From Cyanobacteria bacterium UBA11370 (GTDB taxonomy: Bacteria; Cyanobacteriota; Cyanobacteriia; Cyanobacteriales; Coleofasciculaceae), in NCBI GenBank assembly GCA_003486645.1, contig DNGI01000356.1, positions 4,860-14,401 on the forward strand: a stretch of DNA of 9,542 nucleotides, read 5' to 3'. Position 1 is the stretch's first letter; each line of letters begins with the position of its first letter. Under the pieces are notes generated by a model. It had not been told where the DNA came from. It made no database searches and was given only the letters and a program-made list of their open reading frames with translations. This document shows, in pieces, positions 1 through 5,341 of this stretch. The translations under genes and the position numbers were made by a program.

Positions 1-49
1 TTGTTGTTTGTTGTTTGTCGTTTGTTGTTTGCCGTTTGTTGTTTGTCGC
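1..49. repeat. TTGTYGT heptamer tandem array (left arm)
   Basis: Seven consecutive 7-bp units (TTGTTGT, TTGTTGT, TTGTCGT, TTGTTGT, TTGCCGT, TTGTTGT, TTGTCGC) run from the window edge, so the array may extend further left. Its reverse complement resembles the AAYAACY units of the following array with about one mismatch per unit. The two arrays therefore form a long imperfect inverted repeat. Tandem heptanucleotide repeats are known from filamentous cyanobacteria; a function here is not established. Confidence 0.9.
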
Positions 50-50
50 T

Positions 51-221
51 AATGACCAATAACCAATGACTAATGTTCACTAAAGCCTAACAACCAATAA
101 CCAATAACCAACAACTAACAACTAACAACCAATAACCAACAACCAACAACTAACAACTAACAACCAATAACCAACAACCAATAACCAACAACCAATAACC
201 AACAACTAACAACTAACAACC
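51..221. repeat. AAYAACY heptamer tandem array (right arm)
   Basis: Positions 89-221 hold 19 uninterrupted 7-bp units of three kinds: AACAACC, AATAACC and AACAACT. Four diverged units (AATGACC, AATAACC, AATGACT, AATGTTC) lie at 51-78, with a degenerate stretch at 79-88. Higher-order order is visible: the pattern AACAACT-AACAACT-AACAACC occurs three times. The array ends 8 bp before the ATG of the cellulose synthase gene, so it fills the position where a promoter, leader and Shine-Dalgarno sequence would be expected. No such signals are seen within it. Confidence 0.95.
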
Positions 222-229
222 AACAAAAA

Positions 230-2905
230 ATGTCTTCTTCCTCATTTAGATCCCCATTAGCGCGGTTACGTCCTCAACGTCCCTTTGCAACAGATTGGCT
301 TGTCGATCTTTTACCTGGATTTTTTGATCGGGCGTTGGATCGGTTAGGTTTAAGCCATTTAAAGTGGATTATTTTGTTCCTAATTGTAATTTCTGTTCCT
401 CTCGTTATTACACCACTAACCATTCGCCAACAGGGGATTGTGGCTATTGTACTATTGGCGATCGGTCAGATCGTTGTGCGGGCTGAAACTCGAACAACGG
501 ATAAGGAAATTAGTGAATACTATCACTTATTTTTAGTGTGGTTGAGTTTAGTAACAACAGCCCGGTATCTGTTCTACCGTCTCAACTACACTCTCAATTT
601 TGATAGCTTTATCAACGGTCTATTTTGTGTCCTGTTGCTAGTAGCAGAACTTTACGCTATTCTGACTCTAGTATTAGCTTATTTTCAAACTCTCCATATT
701 CAAGACCGCGAACCTGTAGATCTTTCCCAATATCCTCAAGACGAATGGTTCAAAGTTGATATTTATATCCCAACGTATAACGAAGATGTAGAGATTGTTC
801 GCAAGACGACGCTAGGTGCTGTAGCAATTGATTATCCAGCAGATAAAAAGCAAGTTTATGTTCTTGATGATGGTCGTCCAGAACGGTATAAAGAAGATGA
901 TCCGCGTCGGGAAAAATTTAAAGCCCGTCGGGAAAGATTGCGTCAAATGTGTGAAGAAGTTGGCGCAATTATGCTAACGCGGGATAGTAATGAACACGCG
1001 AAGGCGGGTAATATTAATACGGCTTTTCGTCGTACTGAAGGGGATTTAGTGATGATTCTTGACTGCGATCATATCCCTACGCGACAATTCCTTCAGCATA
1101 CCGCAGGCTTTTTCTTTGACCCAAAAGTTGCATTTGTCCAAACCCCTCACTGGTTCTTTAATCCCGATCCATTTGAGCGCAACTTACGAACCAATGGCAG
1201 AATTCCGGTGGGGAATGAGTTATTTTATAAAGTTTTACAGAAAGGAAATGACTTTTGGAATGCTGCCTTTTTTTGCGGTTCAGCAGCAGTCATTCGCAAA
1301 AAGTATGCTCTTGAAATTGGTGGAATTGCAACAGAAACGGTAACGGAAGATTGTCATACGGCATTTCGATTGCATTCTTTAGGATACAAGTCGATCTACT
1401 ATGACAAAATTATGGTAGCGGGTTTGGCTCCTGAAAACTTTTCCTCCTATGTGGGTCAACAAGTTCGTTGGGCGCGGGGAATGGCTCAGATTTTACGGAT
1501 TGAAAATCCTGTATTTAATCCTAAACTAAATTTGAGTATTCCTCAGCGGATTTGTTATTTCAGTGCGACATCCCACTTTTTCTATGGTTATCCCCGGTTA
1601 ATGTATGCGATCGCACCGACTCTATTTTTATTGTTTAGCATTAACCCAATCCGGGGTTTGGGATTAGAAACGTTAGCGTATGCCCTTCCTCATCTTTTCT
1701 TGTCTCTCAATACGAATTACATTACCTATAAACACGTTCGATTTTCATTCTGGAATGAAATTTTTGAATTTGTGATGGCATTTCAGGCGGGGTATGTAAC
1801 GATGATGGCGCTGATTAATCCTAGCTTGGGTTCGTTTAACGTTACCGATAAGGATATGACGTTAATTAAACGGGAATTTAGTTGGGAAAATTTTGATTGG
1901 CGATCTGTGCAGGGTTTATTGGGAGTAACAGCGATTGTTGTTATCGGGTTAGCGTCTGTTCCCTTTTGGTTAATTTTACGCCCAGAAGATAGTGAAGCGG
2001 TATTAGTTAATGCGATGTGGTGTGTGTTTAATTTAATTCTACTATTAGCGGCGTTACTCGTTGCTTTTGAACAGCCTCAAGAACGTACATCACACCGTTT
2101 GCGCCGACAACTGGGAGCTACTGTTTATAGCTATGATTATAATTCTGAGCAGAATCAGGCATGGAGTGGAATCACTGTAGATATTTCCGAAATAGGAGCC
2201 AGAATGTGGTTAGAAGGAAAGGCGACTCTACCCGAAGAAGTGGAATTAGAATTAGTGGGTGATTTCGGTGCAAGAGTCATTCTAGAAGCTCAGGTTGTAA
2301 TGGTTAAATCTATAGGTGACAATCAAACCGAATTGGCAGTTAAGTTTATTAACCTTACCCAAGCTCAACTGGATAATTTAGCGTTAGTGATTTATTCTGA
2401 TGTCAAAGAATGGTATTCACAGAAGCGGGAATATGTTGATCGTCCCCTAGAATCTTTTGGGTTTTTAGCGACGGGTATTATCCGTGTCTTCCAGGAGTTT
2501 CAAATTTCTAAATCTAGCTCGAATATGCTTCGTAAACGGATTCGGGCATCCGCTCAAGTCTACTGGCAAGGTGACTTTTATCTGGGAGCGGCGACTGAAT
2601 TCGGAACGACAAGTTTAAGGCTGGAATTAGATAATATCACGACCTCAAACGCGAAGTTGCTAGAACCGCAAAATTTAGAGCGAATCAAACAAGAAGAACC
2701 AATTGTTGGCTTACTATTGAGTCAGGAATTAACTAGCCCTTCACGAGAGCGTTTGTTGGCTCAAATTGTATCCATAGAATTGCTTTCGACTCAGGATGAT
2801 AATAATTCTGCGCCTAGTAAAGTTGCGATTGAGTTATCGTTTCCAGATCAATTCCAGGAACGGCAAGGGGGGAAAATTAAAGAACTGTTGAGAGTATTGC
2901 GATAA
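230..2905 (+). CDS. bcsA: Cellulose synthase catalytic subunit (UDP-forming), GT2 family, with PilZ domain and extra C-terminal domain
   Basis: This 891-residue inner-membrane glycosyltransferase should polymerise UDP-glucose into beta-1,4-glucan and extrude it. Membrane segments lie near residues 43-85 and 98-152, then after the catalytic domain at about 440-530, 560-583 and 592-613. The GT2 core shows TYNED (182-186), DDG (213-215), DCD (278-280), FFCGS (347-351), TED with the likely catalytic base D374, and QQVRW (410-414). FNVTDK (536-541) matches the BcsA gating loop. A PilZ c-di-GMP-binding domain follows, with RTSHR (619-623) and DISEIG (651-656). Residues about 735-891 are an additional domain that begins like a second PilZ motif, RKRIR (768-772), but lacks a proper D/NxSxxG. 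An in-frame stop at 182-184 and no other ATG fix the start; there is no Shine-Dalgarno sequence because heptamer repeats run up to it. No bcsB-like partner lies downstream. The function is firm at family level; cellulose as the exact product is inferred from the motifs. Confidence 0.93.
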   Translation: MSSSSFRSPLARLRPQRPFATDWLVDLLPGFFDRALDRLGLSHLKWIILFLIVISVPLVITPLTIRQQGIVAIVLLAIGQIVVRAETRTTDKEISEYYHLFLVWLSLVTTARYLFYRLNYTLNFDSFINGLFCVLLLVAELYAILTLVLAYFQTLHIQDREPVDLSQYPQDEWFKVDIYIPTYNEDVEIVRKTTLGAVAIDYPADKKQVYVLDDGRPERYKEDDPRREKFKARRERLRQMCEEVGAIMLTRDSNEHAKAGNINTAFRRTEGDLVMILDCDHIPTRQFLQHTAGFFFDPKVAFVQTPHWFFNPDPFERNLRTNGRIPVGNELFYKVLQKGNDFWNAAFFCGSAAVIRKKYALEIGGIATETVTEDCHTAFRLHSLGYKSIYYDKIMVAGLAPENFSSYVGQQVRWARGMAQILRIENPVFNPKLNLSIPQRICYFSATSHFFYGYPRLMYAIAPTLFLLFSINPIRGLGLETLAYALPHLFLSLNTNYITYKHVRFSFWNEIFEFVMAFQAGYVTMMALINPSLGSFNVTDKDMTLIKREFSWENFDWRSVQGLLGVTAIVVIGLASVPFWLILRPEDSEAVLVNAMWCVFNLILLLAALLVAFEQPQERTSHRLRRQLGATVYSYDYNSEQNQAWSGITVDISEIGARMWLEGKATLPEEVELELVGDFGARVILEAQVVMVKSIGDNQTELAVKFINLTQAQLDNLALVIYSDVKEWYSQKREYVDRPLESFGFLATGIIRVFQEFQISKSSSNMLRKRIRASAQVYWQGDFYLGAATEFGTTSLRLELDNITTSNAKLLEPQNLERIKQEEPIVGLLLSQELTSPSRERLLAQIVSIELLSTQDDNNSAPSKVAIELSFPDQFQERQGGKIKELLRVLR
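1607..1614. repeat. HIP1 site (GCGATCGC)
   Basis: Perfect copy of the cyanobacterial highly iterated palindrome, inside the cellulose synthase coding region. Confidence 0.9.
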
Positions 2906-2911
2906 ATTTAG

Positions 2912-2919
2912 GCGATCGC
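2912..2919. repeat. HIP1 site (GCGATCGC)
   Basis: Perfect HIP1 octamer 7 bp after the cellulose synthase stop codon. The intergenic stretch 2906-3087 otherwise shows only a second HIP1 and no convincing gene or terminator. Confidence 0.9.
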
Positions 2920-2992
2920 TATTTGTCTTGGTATCATAGCTCACAGTTACAGTTTGAAGTCAGTCCAAAAGCAATAACATTCAACGAATAAA

Positions 2993-3000
2993 GCGATCGC
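2993..3000. repeat. HIP1 site (GCGATCGC)
   Basis: Second perfect HIP1 octamer in the gap between the cellulose synthase gene and the small-protein/retropepsin pair. It is the last one before a gap of about 4.1 kb without HIP1. Confidence 0.9.
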
Positions 3001-3087
3001 TCTTATGCTGCATTTGCGGTAAAACTACCAAGTTAGGCCGTCTGCCTGAGCGGAATGTGCAGATGTGAACTCAAGACTCTAGAATAG

Positions 3088-3333
3088 ATGCAACCCAAAT
3101 TCGCCAAACAGCTTATGCCTCTCACCGAAATTGTGCCTCTCCTCAAAGAATTACCTTCTTCTGATAAGCTCTTGCTATTACACTTCTTGATAGGTGAGTT
3201 GTTAAAGGAATCGGGTTTAGTTCCATTGGATGTTCAAGGCAAAGTAGCTAGCCAAGGTTTACATGATTCGTTTGAAGCTGCTGCTGTTTTAGCAAAAGCA
3301 TTGGCAGAGGAAAAAGTGGCAACACATGGTTGA
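3088..3333 (+). CDS. Small helical protein encoded upstream of a retropepsin-like protease
   Basis: An 81-residue soluble protein of unknown function. It begins with an amphipathic helical stretch (LTEIVPLLKELPSSDKLLLL, 12-31) rich in leucine and charged residues, and ends in an alanine-rich helix (DSFEAAAVLAKALAEEK, 61-77). From memory, cyanobacteria often encode small proteins of this layout (L-x-x-L-x-x-L-S-x-x-E/D-K-L near the N-terminus) directly before aspartyl-protease-like proteins, in an arrangement resembling a toxin-antitoxin operon. A TAG immediately before the ATG excludes an upstream start; Met10 at 3115 is an alternative. No Shine-Dalgarno sequence is evident. Its last 8 bases overlap the next gene, so the two are probably translationally coupled. 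A role as antitoxin or chaperone for the protease is conjecture. Confidence 0.7.
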   Translation: MQPKFAKQLMPLTEIVPLLKELPSSDKLLLLHFLIGELLKESGLVPLDVQGKVASQGLHDSFEAAAVLAKALAEEKVATHG

Positions 3334-3748
3334 TAAAGTCAGATTTGCCTTTACGGAGGTAGATCCAGATCTTGGTGCATTAAGTACACTACCTTATCTA
3401 CCGCTAATCCTGACTTATCAAAGCCAGTCTCTAAATGTGTCAGGTTTGCTAGATACAGGTTCTAGTGTCAACGTATTGCCTTACGAAACGGGGTTAAGAC
3501 TGGGGGCAGTTTGGGAGCATCAAACGCTTTCTGTTCCATTGGGAGGCAATTTAGCGAGGTTTGAAGCGCGAGCATTGGTGTTGACGGCAACTATTGAGCA
3601 ATTTCCTCCAGTGGACTTGGCTTTTTTTAAGAATGCTCAATCATCACTCAAGATGCACCGCTTCATCGACTTGTTATCTTTTGTGATGTGCGTATGCTCC
3701 ATTAACCAATGTAGGAACACAATCACTGATATCTATCTCCGATGCTAA
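3326..3748 (+). CDS. Retropepsin-like aspartic protease domain protein, probably disrupted at the C-terminus
   Basis: The ORF encodes 140 residues. Residues 1-100 look like a small cyanobacterial retropepsin-fold protein: a beta-rich N-terminus, then the active-site triad in GLLDTGSSVNVLPY (DTG at 43-45), a LGA strand, and FPPVDLAF (93-100). Homologues as I know them continue with a segment containing an (I/L)LGxxNF-type hydrophobic-Gly motif and a FDVCF-like end. Here neither is present in any frame after about position 3625. The remaining 40 residues (FKNAQSS onward) look unrelated, and the last 75 bp overlap the 3' end of the convergent comB-like gene. The change occurs at a run of seven T (3622-3628), which could mark a frameshift or a deletion junction. 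The start overlaps the upstream small gene by 8 bp. It may be a pseudogene; as a retropepsin-type domain it would act as a dimer if active. Confidence 0.65.
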   Translation: MVDKVRFAFTEVDPDLGALSTLPYLPLILTYQSQSLNVSGLLDTGSSVNVLPYETGLRLGAVWEHQTLSVPLGGNLARFEARALVLTATIEQFPPVDLAFFKNAQSSLKMHRFIDLLSFVMCVCSINQCRNTITDIYLRC

Positions 3749-4390
3749 ATCAACATCTTGTTCAAAGCCTCGCTCAATAAGTTCTTGACTAGAACCACAC
3801 TGCTTCATTAGATGTTCCAGAGATTGACGAACACCTCGATATGCCGCGACTGCCAATTGCGCTTCCGGTGACAAATTGCCTTCAAGATAGCTGATAACCG
3901 CTCCTGCCCCAATGAAATCCTCAAATGAGGGACGAAGGTTCCCATCACTCCACTTCTCTCCTGCTGGAACAACAGCAATGCGTCGTCCATAGTTCATAGC
4001 AGCTAAAGCAACGGCTCTACAATTTCTCAAACATCCGGTTAAAATCGGAGTTACGGCTGTTGCCAAGCTCAGAGATGAGCCGTTAGGGGAGGGCAGCACC
4101 AGTCGAGTTCCTTGACATATGGGAAGTAATGAAGCTGGAGACAACGAATAACGGCTGCAACCCCGCTTTTGTGCTATTTCCGCGTCAATAGATTGAGCAA
4201 ATGCTTTGACAGATTCATCTTTCCACTGATAGGGAAAAACGATCGCTCCTCGACTATTAGCAATATCAATGCAAGTCGAAAATGAGAGGACATCAATGAT
4301 GATAACTACATCACTGATAGGAGCTAACTGCAAAACCCCCTTCTCGCCCCACTCACACCGCACCTCAAACTCAGCTTGATCGAAGTTCAT
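3674..4390 (-). CDS. comB: ComB-family 2-phosphosulfolactate phosphatase-like protein
   Basis: A 238-residue protein of the ComB family, whose characterised member hydrolyses 2-phosphosulfolactate to sulfolactate with Mg2+. Family signatures are VIIIDVLSFSTC (29-40), RGAIVFPY (47-54), LPSPNGSS (99-106), VVPAGEKW (140-147), EDFIGAGAVI (157-166) and FEQDVDLASEIDISDC (209-224). The length and both ends look complete. The VLSFST variant replaces the commoner VLRATT, suggesting a paralogous subgroup whose substrate may differ; no other sulfonate gene is in the window. The start is the first ATG of the ORF; no clear Shine-Dalgarno sequence precedes it. Its 3' end is convergent with and overlaps the damaged retropepsin ORF. 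The family call is good; the in vivo substrate is unknown. Confidence 0.8.
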   Translation of the reverse strand: MNFDQAEFEVRCEWGEKGVLQLAPISDVVIIIDVLSFSTCIDIANSRGAIVFPYQWKDESVKAFAQSIDAEIAQKRGCSRYSLSPASLLPICQGTRLVLPSPNGSSLSLATAVTPILTGCLRNCRAVALAAMNYGRRIAVVPAGEKWSDGNLRPSFEDFIGAGAVISYLEGNLSPEAQLAVAAYRGVRQSLEHLMKQCGSSQELIERGFEQDVDLASEIDISDCVPTLVNGAYAHHKR

Positions 4391-4440
4391 AAACTACGTA
4401 TCGTTGCAACAATTAACGCTTGCCTAATGCTGAACTTCTC

Positions 4441-4494
4441 ACAGATAACTTGGCTGTACCGTCCCAACCCAGAAACGAAGCTAGATAACTATTA
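4441..4494. repeat. Copy A of an imperfect ~55-bp direct repeat
   Basis: Starting at ACAGATAACTT, this segment matches 7063-7117 in the same orientation at about 40 of 55 aligned columns with one gap. A TGAAC motif also lies a few bases before each copy. Copy A is about 50 bp upstream of the minus-strand comB-like start and just before the XRE remnant. The two copies bracket the restriction-modification region. It could be an insertion-boundary or MITE-like remnant, or a shared promoter/leader module. Confidence 0.55.
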
Positions 4495-4497
4495 ATT

Positions 4498-4638
4498 ATG
4501 CCGCAGTTGCGAGACAACATTCTTTAACGGTGTCAACTACTGCAAATCTTGAATGCGTTGGGTCGAGATGTGGAAATTGTAGTCAAAACCAAACCTAAAT
4601 CTCGCTCACAAGCTCGAACACGGGTTGTTGCTACGTGA
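4498..4638 (+). pseudogene. Remnant of an XRE/HigA-type antitoxin (C-terminal fragment)
   Basis: One reading frame gives MPQLRDNIL, a TAA stop at 4525-4527, then RCQLLQILNALGRDVEIVVK and a basic tail ending in TRVVAT before TGA at 4636. The segment from LLQILNALGRDVEIVVK onward is the characteristic tail of HigA-like XRE antitoxins, in which the HTH lies further N-terminal. QPQL-like residues before the stop fit the end of the HTH. The HTH body and start are missing and an in-frame stop interrupts the fragment, so this is a decayed gene. No cognate HigB-like toxin was recognised next to it. Confidence 0.65.
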
Positions 4639-4667
4639 TTTTGGATACTTACAGATCAGCTCTCTGT

Positions 4668-4904
4668 CTATCGCACCTCATTATTGCGCTGCTGGCGCTG
4701 TGCAACTTGGATTAGCATTCTCAACGCCTCATTCACGGCGATCTCATTGGGGAAAGCTTGGGCAACATCGGGATCTAAAAGTACTAAGTTTGTTCCTGCA
4801 CGATATCGTTCAACATATTTGCCTCTAACACCTCCCTTCATTTGAGTGAAGTCATATTCAGAACGTAATTCGTCTTCCATTTTGTTCTCAACTTCCTTCT
4901 TCAT
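4668..4904 (-). CDS. Small conserved cyanobacterial protein, antitoxin-like
   Basis: A 78-residue protein starting MKKEVENKMEDELRSEYDF, followed by KGGVRGKYVERYRAG, TNLVLLDPDVAQAFPN and a helical end, VNEALRMLIQVAQRQQR. This layout (acidic N-terminus, RGKY.ERY..GTN.V.L.PD.A..FP, then a helix with NEALR) is one I know from many small cyanobacterial genes commonly found in toxin-antitoxin neighbourhoods. Its biochemical function is not established. I chose the internal ATG at 4904, not the longer ORF start at 5000, because AGGAGG lies four bases upstream and the family similarity begins there. It is divergent from the HTH gene at 5049, and no toxin partner is recognisable downstream. Confidence 0.72.
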   Translation of the reverse strand: MKKEVENKMEDELRSEYDFTQMKGGVRGKYVERYRAGTNLVLLDPDVAQAFPNEIAVNEALRMLIQVAQRQQRNNEVR

Positions 4905-4908
4905 AAAA

Positions 4909-4914
4909 CCTCCT
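4909..4914 (-). promoter_or_regulatory. Shine-Dalgarno AGGAGG deciding the start at 4904
   Basis: On the minus strand AGGAGG is followed by TTTT and then ATG. It is the strongest ribosome binding site in the window, and it supports the 78-residue start over the 110-residue ORF. Confidence 0.8.
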
Positions 4915-4966
4915 CTCTTGGCGGGTCGCTTTTCGGGCGTAGTTAAAAGGTAATTCTCTCTTGCAG

Positions 4967-4976
4967 AACTTAAGTT
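4967..4976. promoter_or_regulatory. 10-bp palindrome AACTTAAGTT in the divergent intergenic region
   Basis: Perfect palindrome between the divergent genes at 4904 (-) and 5049 (+). Its centre is 22 bp (about two helical turns) from that of the next palindrome at 4988-4999. It is a candidate operator; binding is inferred only from symmetry and spacing. Confidence 0.35.
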
Positions 4977-4987
4977 ACGCTTGAGGA

Positions 4988-4999
4988 TGCAATATTGCA
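4988..4999. promoter_or_regulatory. 12-bp palindrome TGCAATATTGCA in the divergent intergenic region
   Basis: Perfect palindrome in the 144-bp region between the antitoxin-like gene and the HTH gene. On the minus strand it overlaps a weak TTGCAA -35-like hexamer. Candidate operator site. Confidence 0.4.
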
Positions 5000-5048
5000 A
5001 AATCGAGAAAATTGATTTTGGGTATCAAAGCAGTCTCTAGCCTATCGT

Positions 5049-5297
5049 ATGACAGACTCCGGTTCAAATGAAAACCCCGAATTACTCTGTGTCGCTCAAG
5101 CTGTTGAGCTACTTGGCGTAACCCGTCAGCGAGTTCACGACCTAATTAAGAATGGTCAGATTGTAGCTCGCAAACTTGGGCGTTACTACTACATAGAAGC
5201 TCGTGAGATAGAGAGATACAAGAATCAACCTACTGGAAAACCCTATCAGCCACGTAGTACAACTGCTCACCAAGGCTCTATTGACAGTTGTCAATAG
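5049..5297 (+). CDS. Excisionase/MerR-type helix-turn-helix DNA-binding protein, putative regulator of the restriction-modification genes
   Basis: An 82-residue protein with a single winged HTH of the excisionase/HTH_17 type. LCVAQAVELLGVTRQRVHDLI (residues 13-33) forms the helix-turn-helix, KNGQIVARKLGRYYYI (34-49) the wing, and AREIERYK (51-58) the closing helix. The tail (59-82) is polar and probably disordered. Such proteins act as recombination directionality factors or small transcription regulators. No integrase is present here; instead the methyltransferase gene follows after 44 bp. The gene's stop codon (5295-5297) lies inside a perfect palindrome that overlaps a promoter for that gene. 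I infer a controller-like role, unlike the XRE-type C proteins of BamHI-type systems. No Shine-Dalgarno sequence is obvious before the ATG. Confidence 0.8.
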   Translation: MTDSGSNENPELLCVAQAVELLGVTRQRVHDLIKNGQIVARKLGRYYYIEAREIERYKNQPTGKPYQPRSTTAHQGSIDSCQ

Positions 5298-5299
5298 AG
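5276..5299. promoter_or_regulatory. Perfect 11+2+11 bp palindrome, probable operator upstream of the methyltransferase
   Basis: CTCTATTGACA (5276-5286), GT, TGTCAATAGAG (5289-5299) are exact reverse complements. One G.T and one G-C pair outside would extend the symmetry to 5274-5301. The left arm contains the consensus -35 hexamer TTGACA and the right arm contains the HTH gene stop codon. A protein bound here would cover the core promoter. As RNA it could form a 10-bp hairpin with an AGTT loop, but no U-tract follows, so a rho-independent terminator is unlikely. Confidence 0.75.
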
Positions 5300-5307
5300 T
5301 CTATAAA
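5281..5307 (+). promoter_or_regulatory. Putative sigma70-type promoter for the methyltransferase gene
   Basis: TTGACA (5281-5286) and TATAAA (5302-5307) are separated by 15 bp, slightly shorter than the optimum. Transcription would begin near 5314 and give a leader of about 28 nt to the ATG at 5342, with AAAGG at 5329-5333 as ribosome binding site. TATACT at 5315-5320 is an alternative -10 without a well-placed -35. Confidence 0.5.
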
Positions 5308-5341
5308 CTCAAGCTATACTAACGTACTAAAGGTTAAATGG

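Noticed and set aside
51..221. Heptamer array considered as a CRISPR array
   Set aside because: The period is 7 bp with no spacer-sized unique sequence between units and no cas genes nearby.
1059..1343. 94-residue plus-strand ORF inside the cellulose synthase gene
   Set aside because: Out-of-frame reading of a strongly conserved glycosyltransferase domain; it has no domain character or ribosome binding site.
3039..3067. CGTCTGC / GCAGATG stem and tRNA-like look upstream of the 81-residue gene
   Set aside because: Only about seven pairs including a G.T, a 13-nt loop, no U-run and no T-loop or anticodon arm; neither a terminator nor a tRNA.
4625..4828. 67-residue plus-strand ORF opposite the antitoxin-like gene
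   Set aside because: It is antisense to a better-supported gene and begins inside the tail of the XRE remnant; the composition does not look like a protein family.
5049..5297. HTH protein as a phage or ICE excisionase
   Set aside because: The fold fits, but no integrase, attachment site at a tRNA or phage gene is present; proximity to the methyltransferase and the operator-like palindrome favour a regulatory role.
5288..5341. TTG start at 5288 for the methyltransferase
   Set aside because: It would start within the palindrome and the -35 to -10 region of the gene's own putative promoter; 5342 has a ribosome binding site and the conserved protein begins still later.
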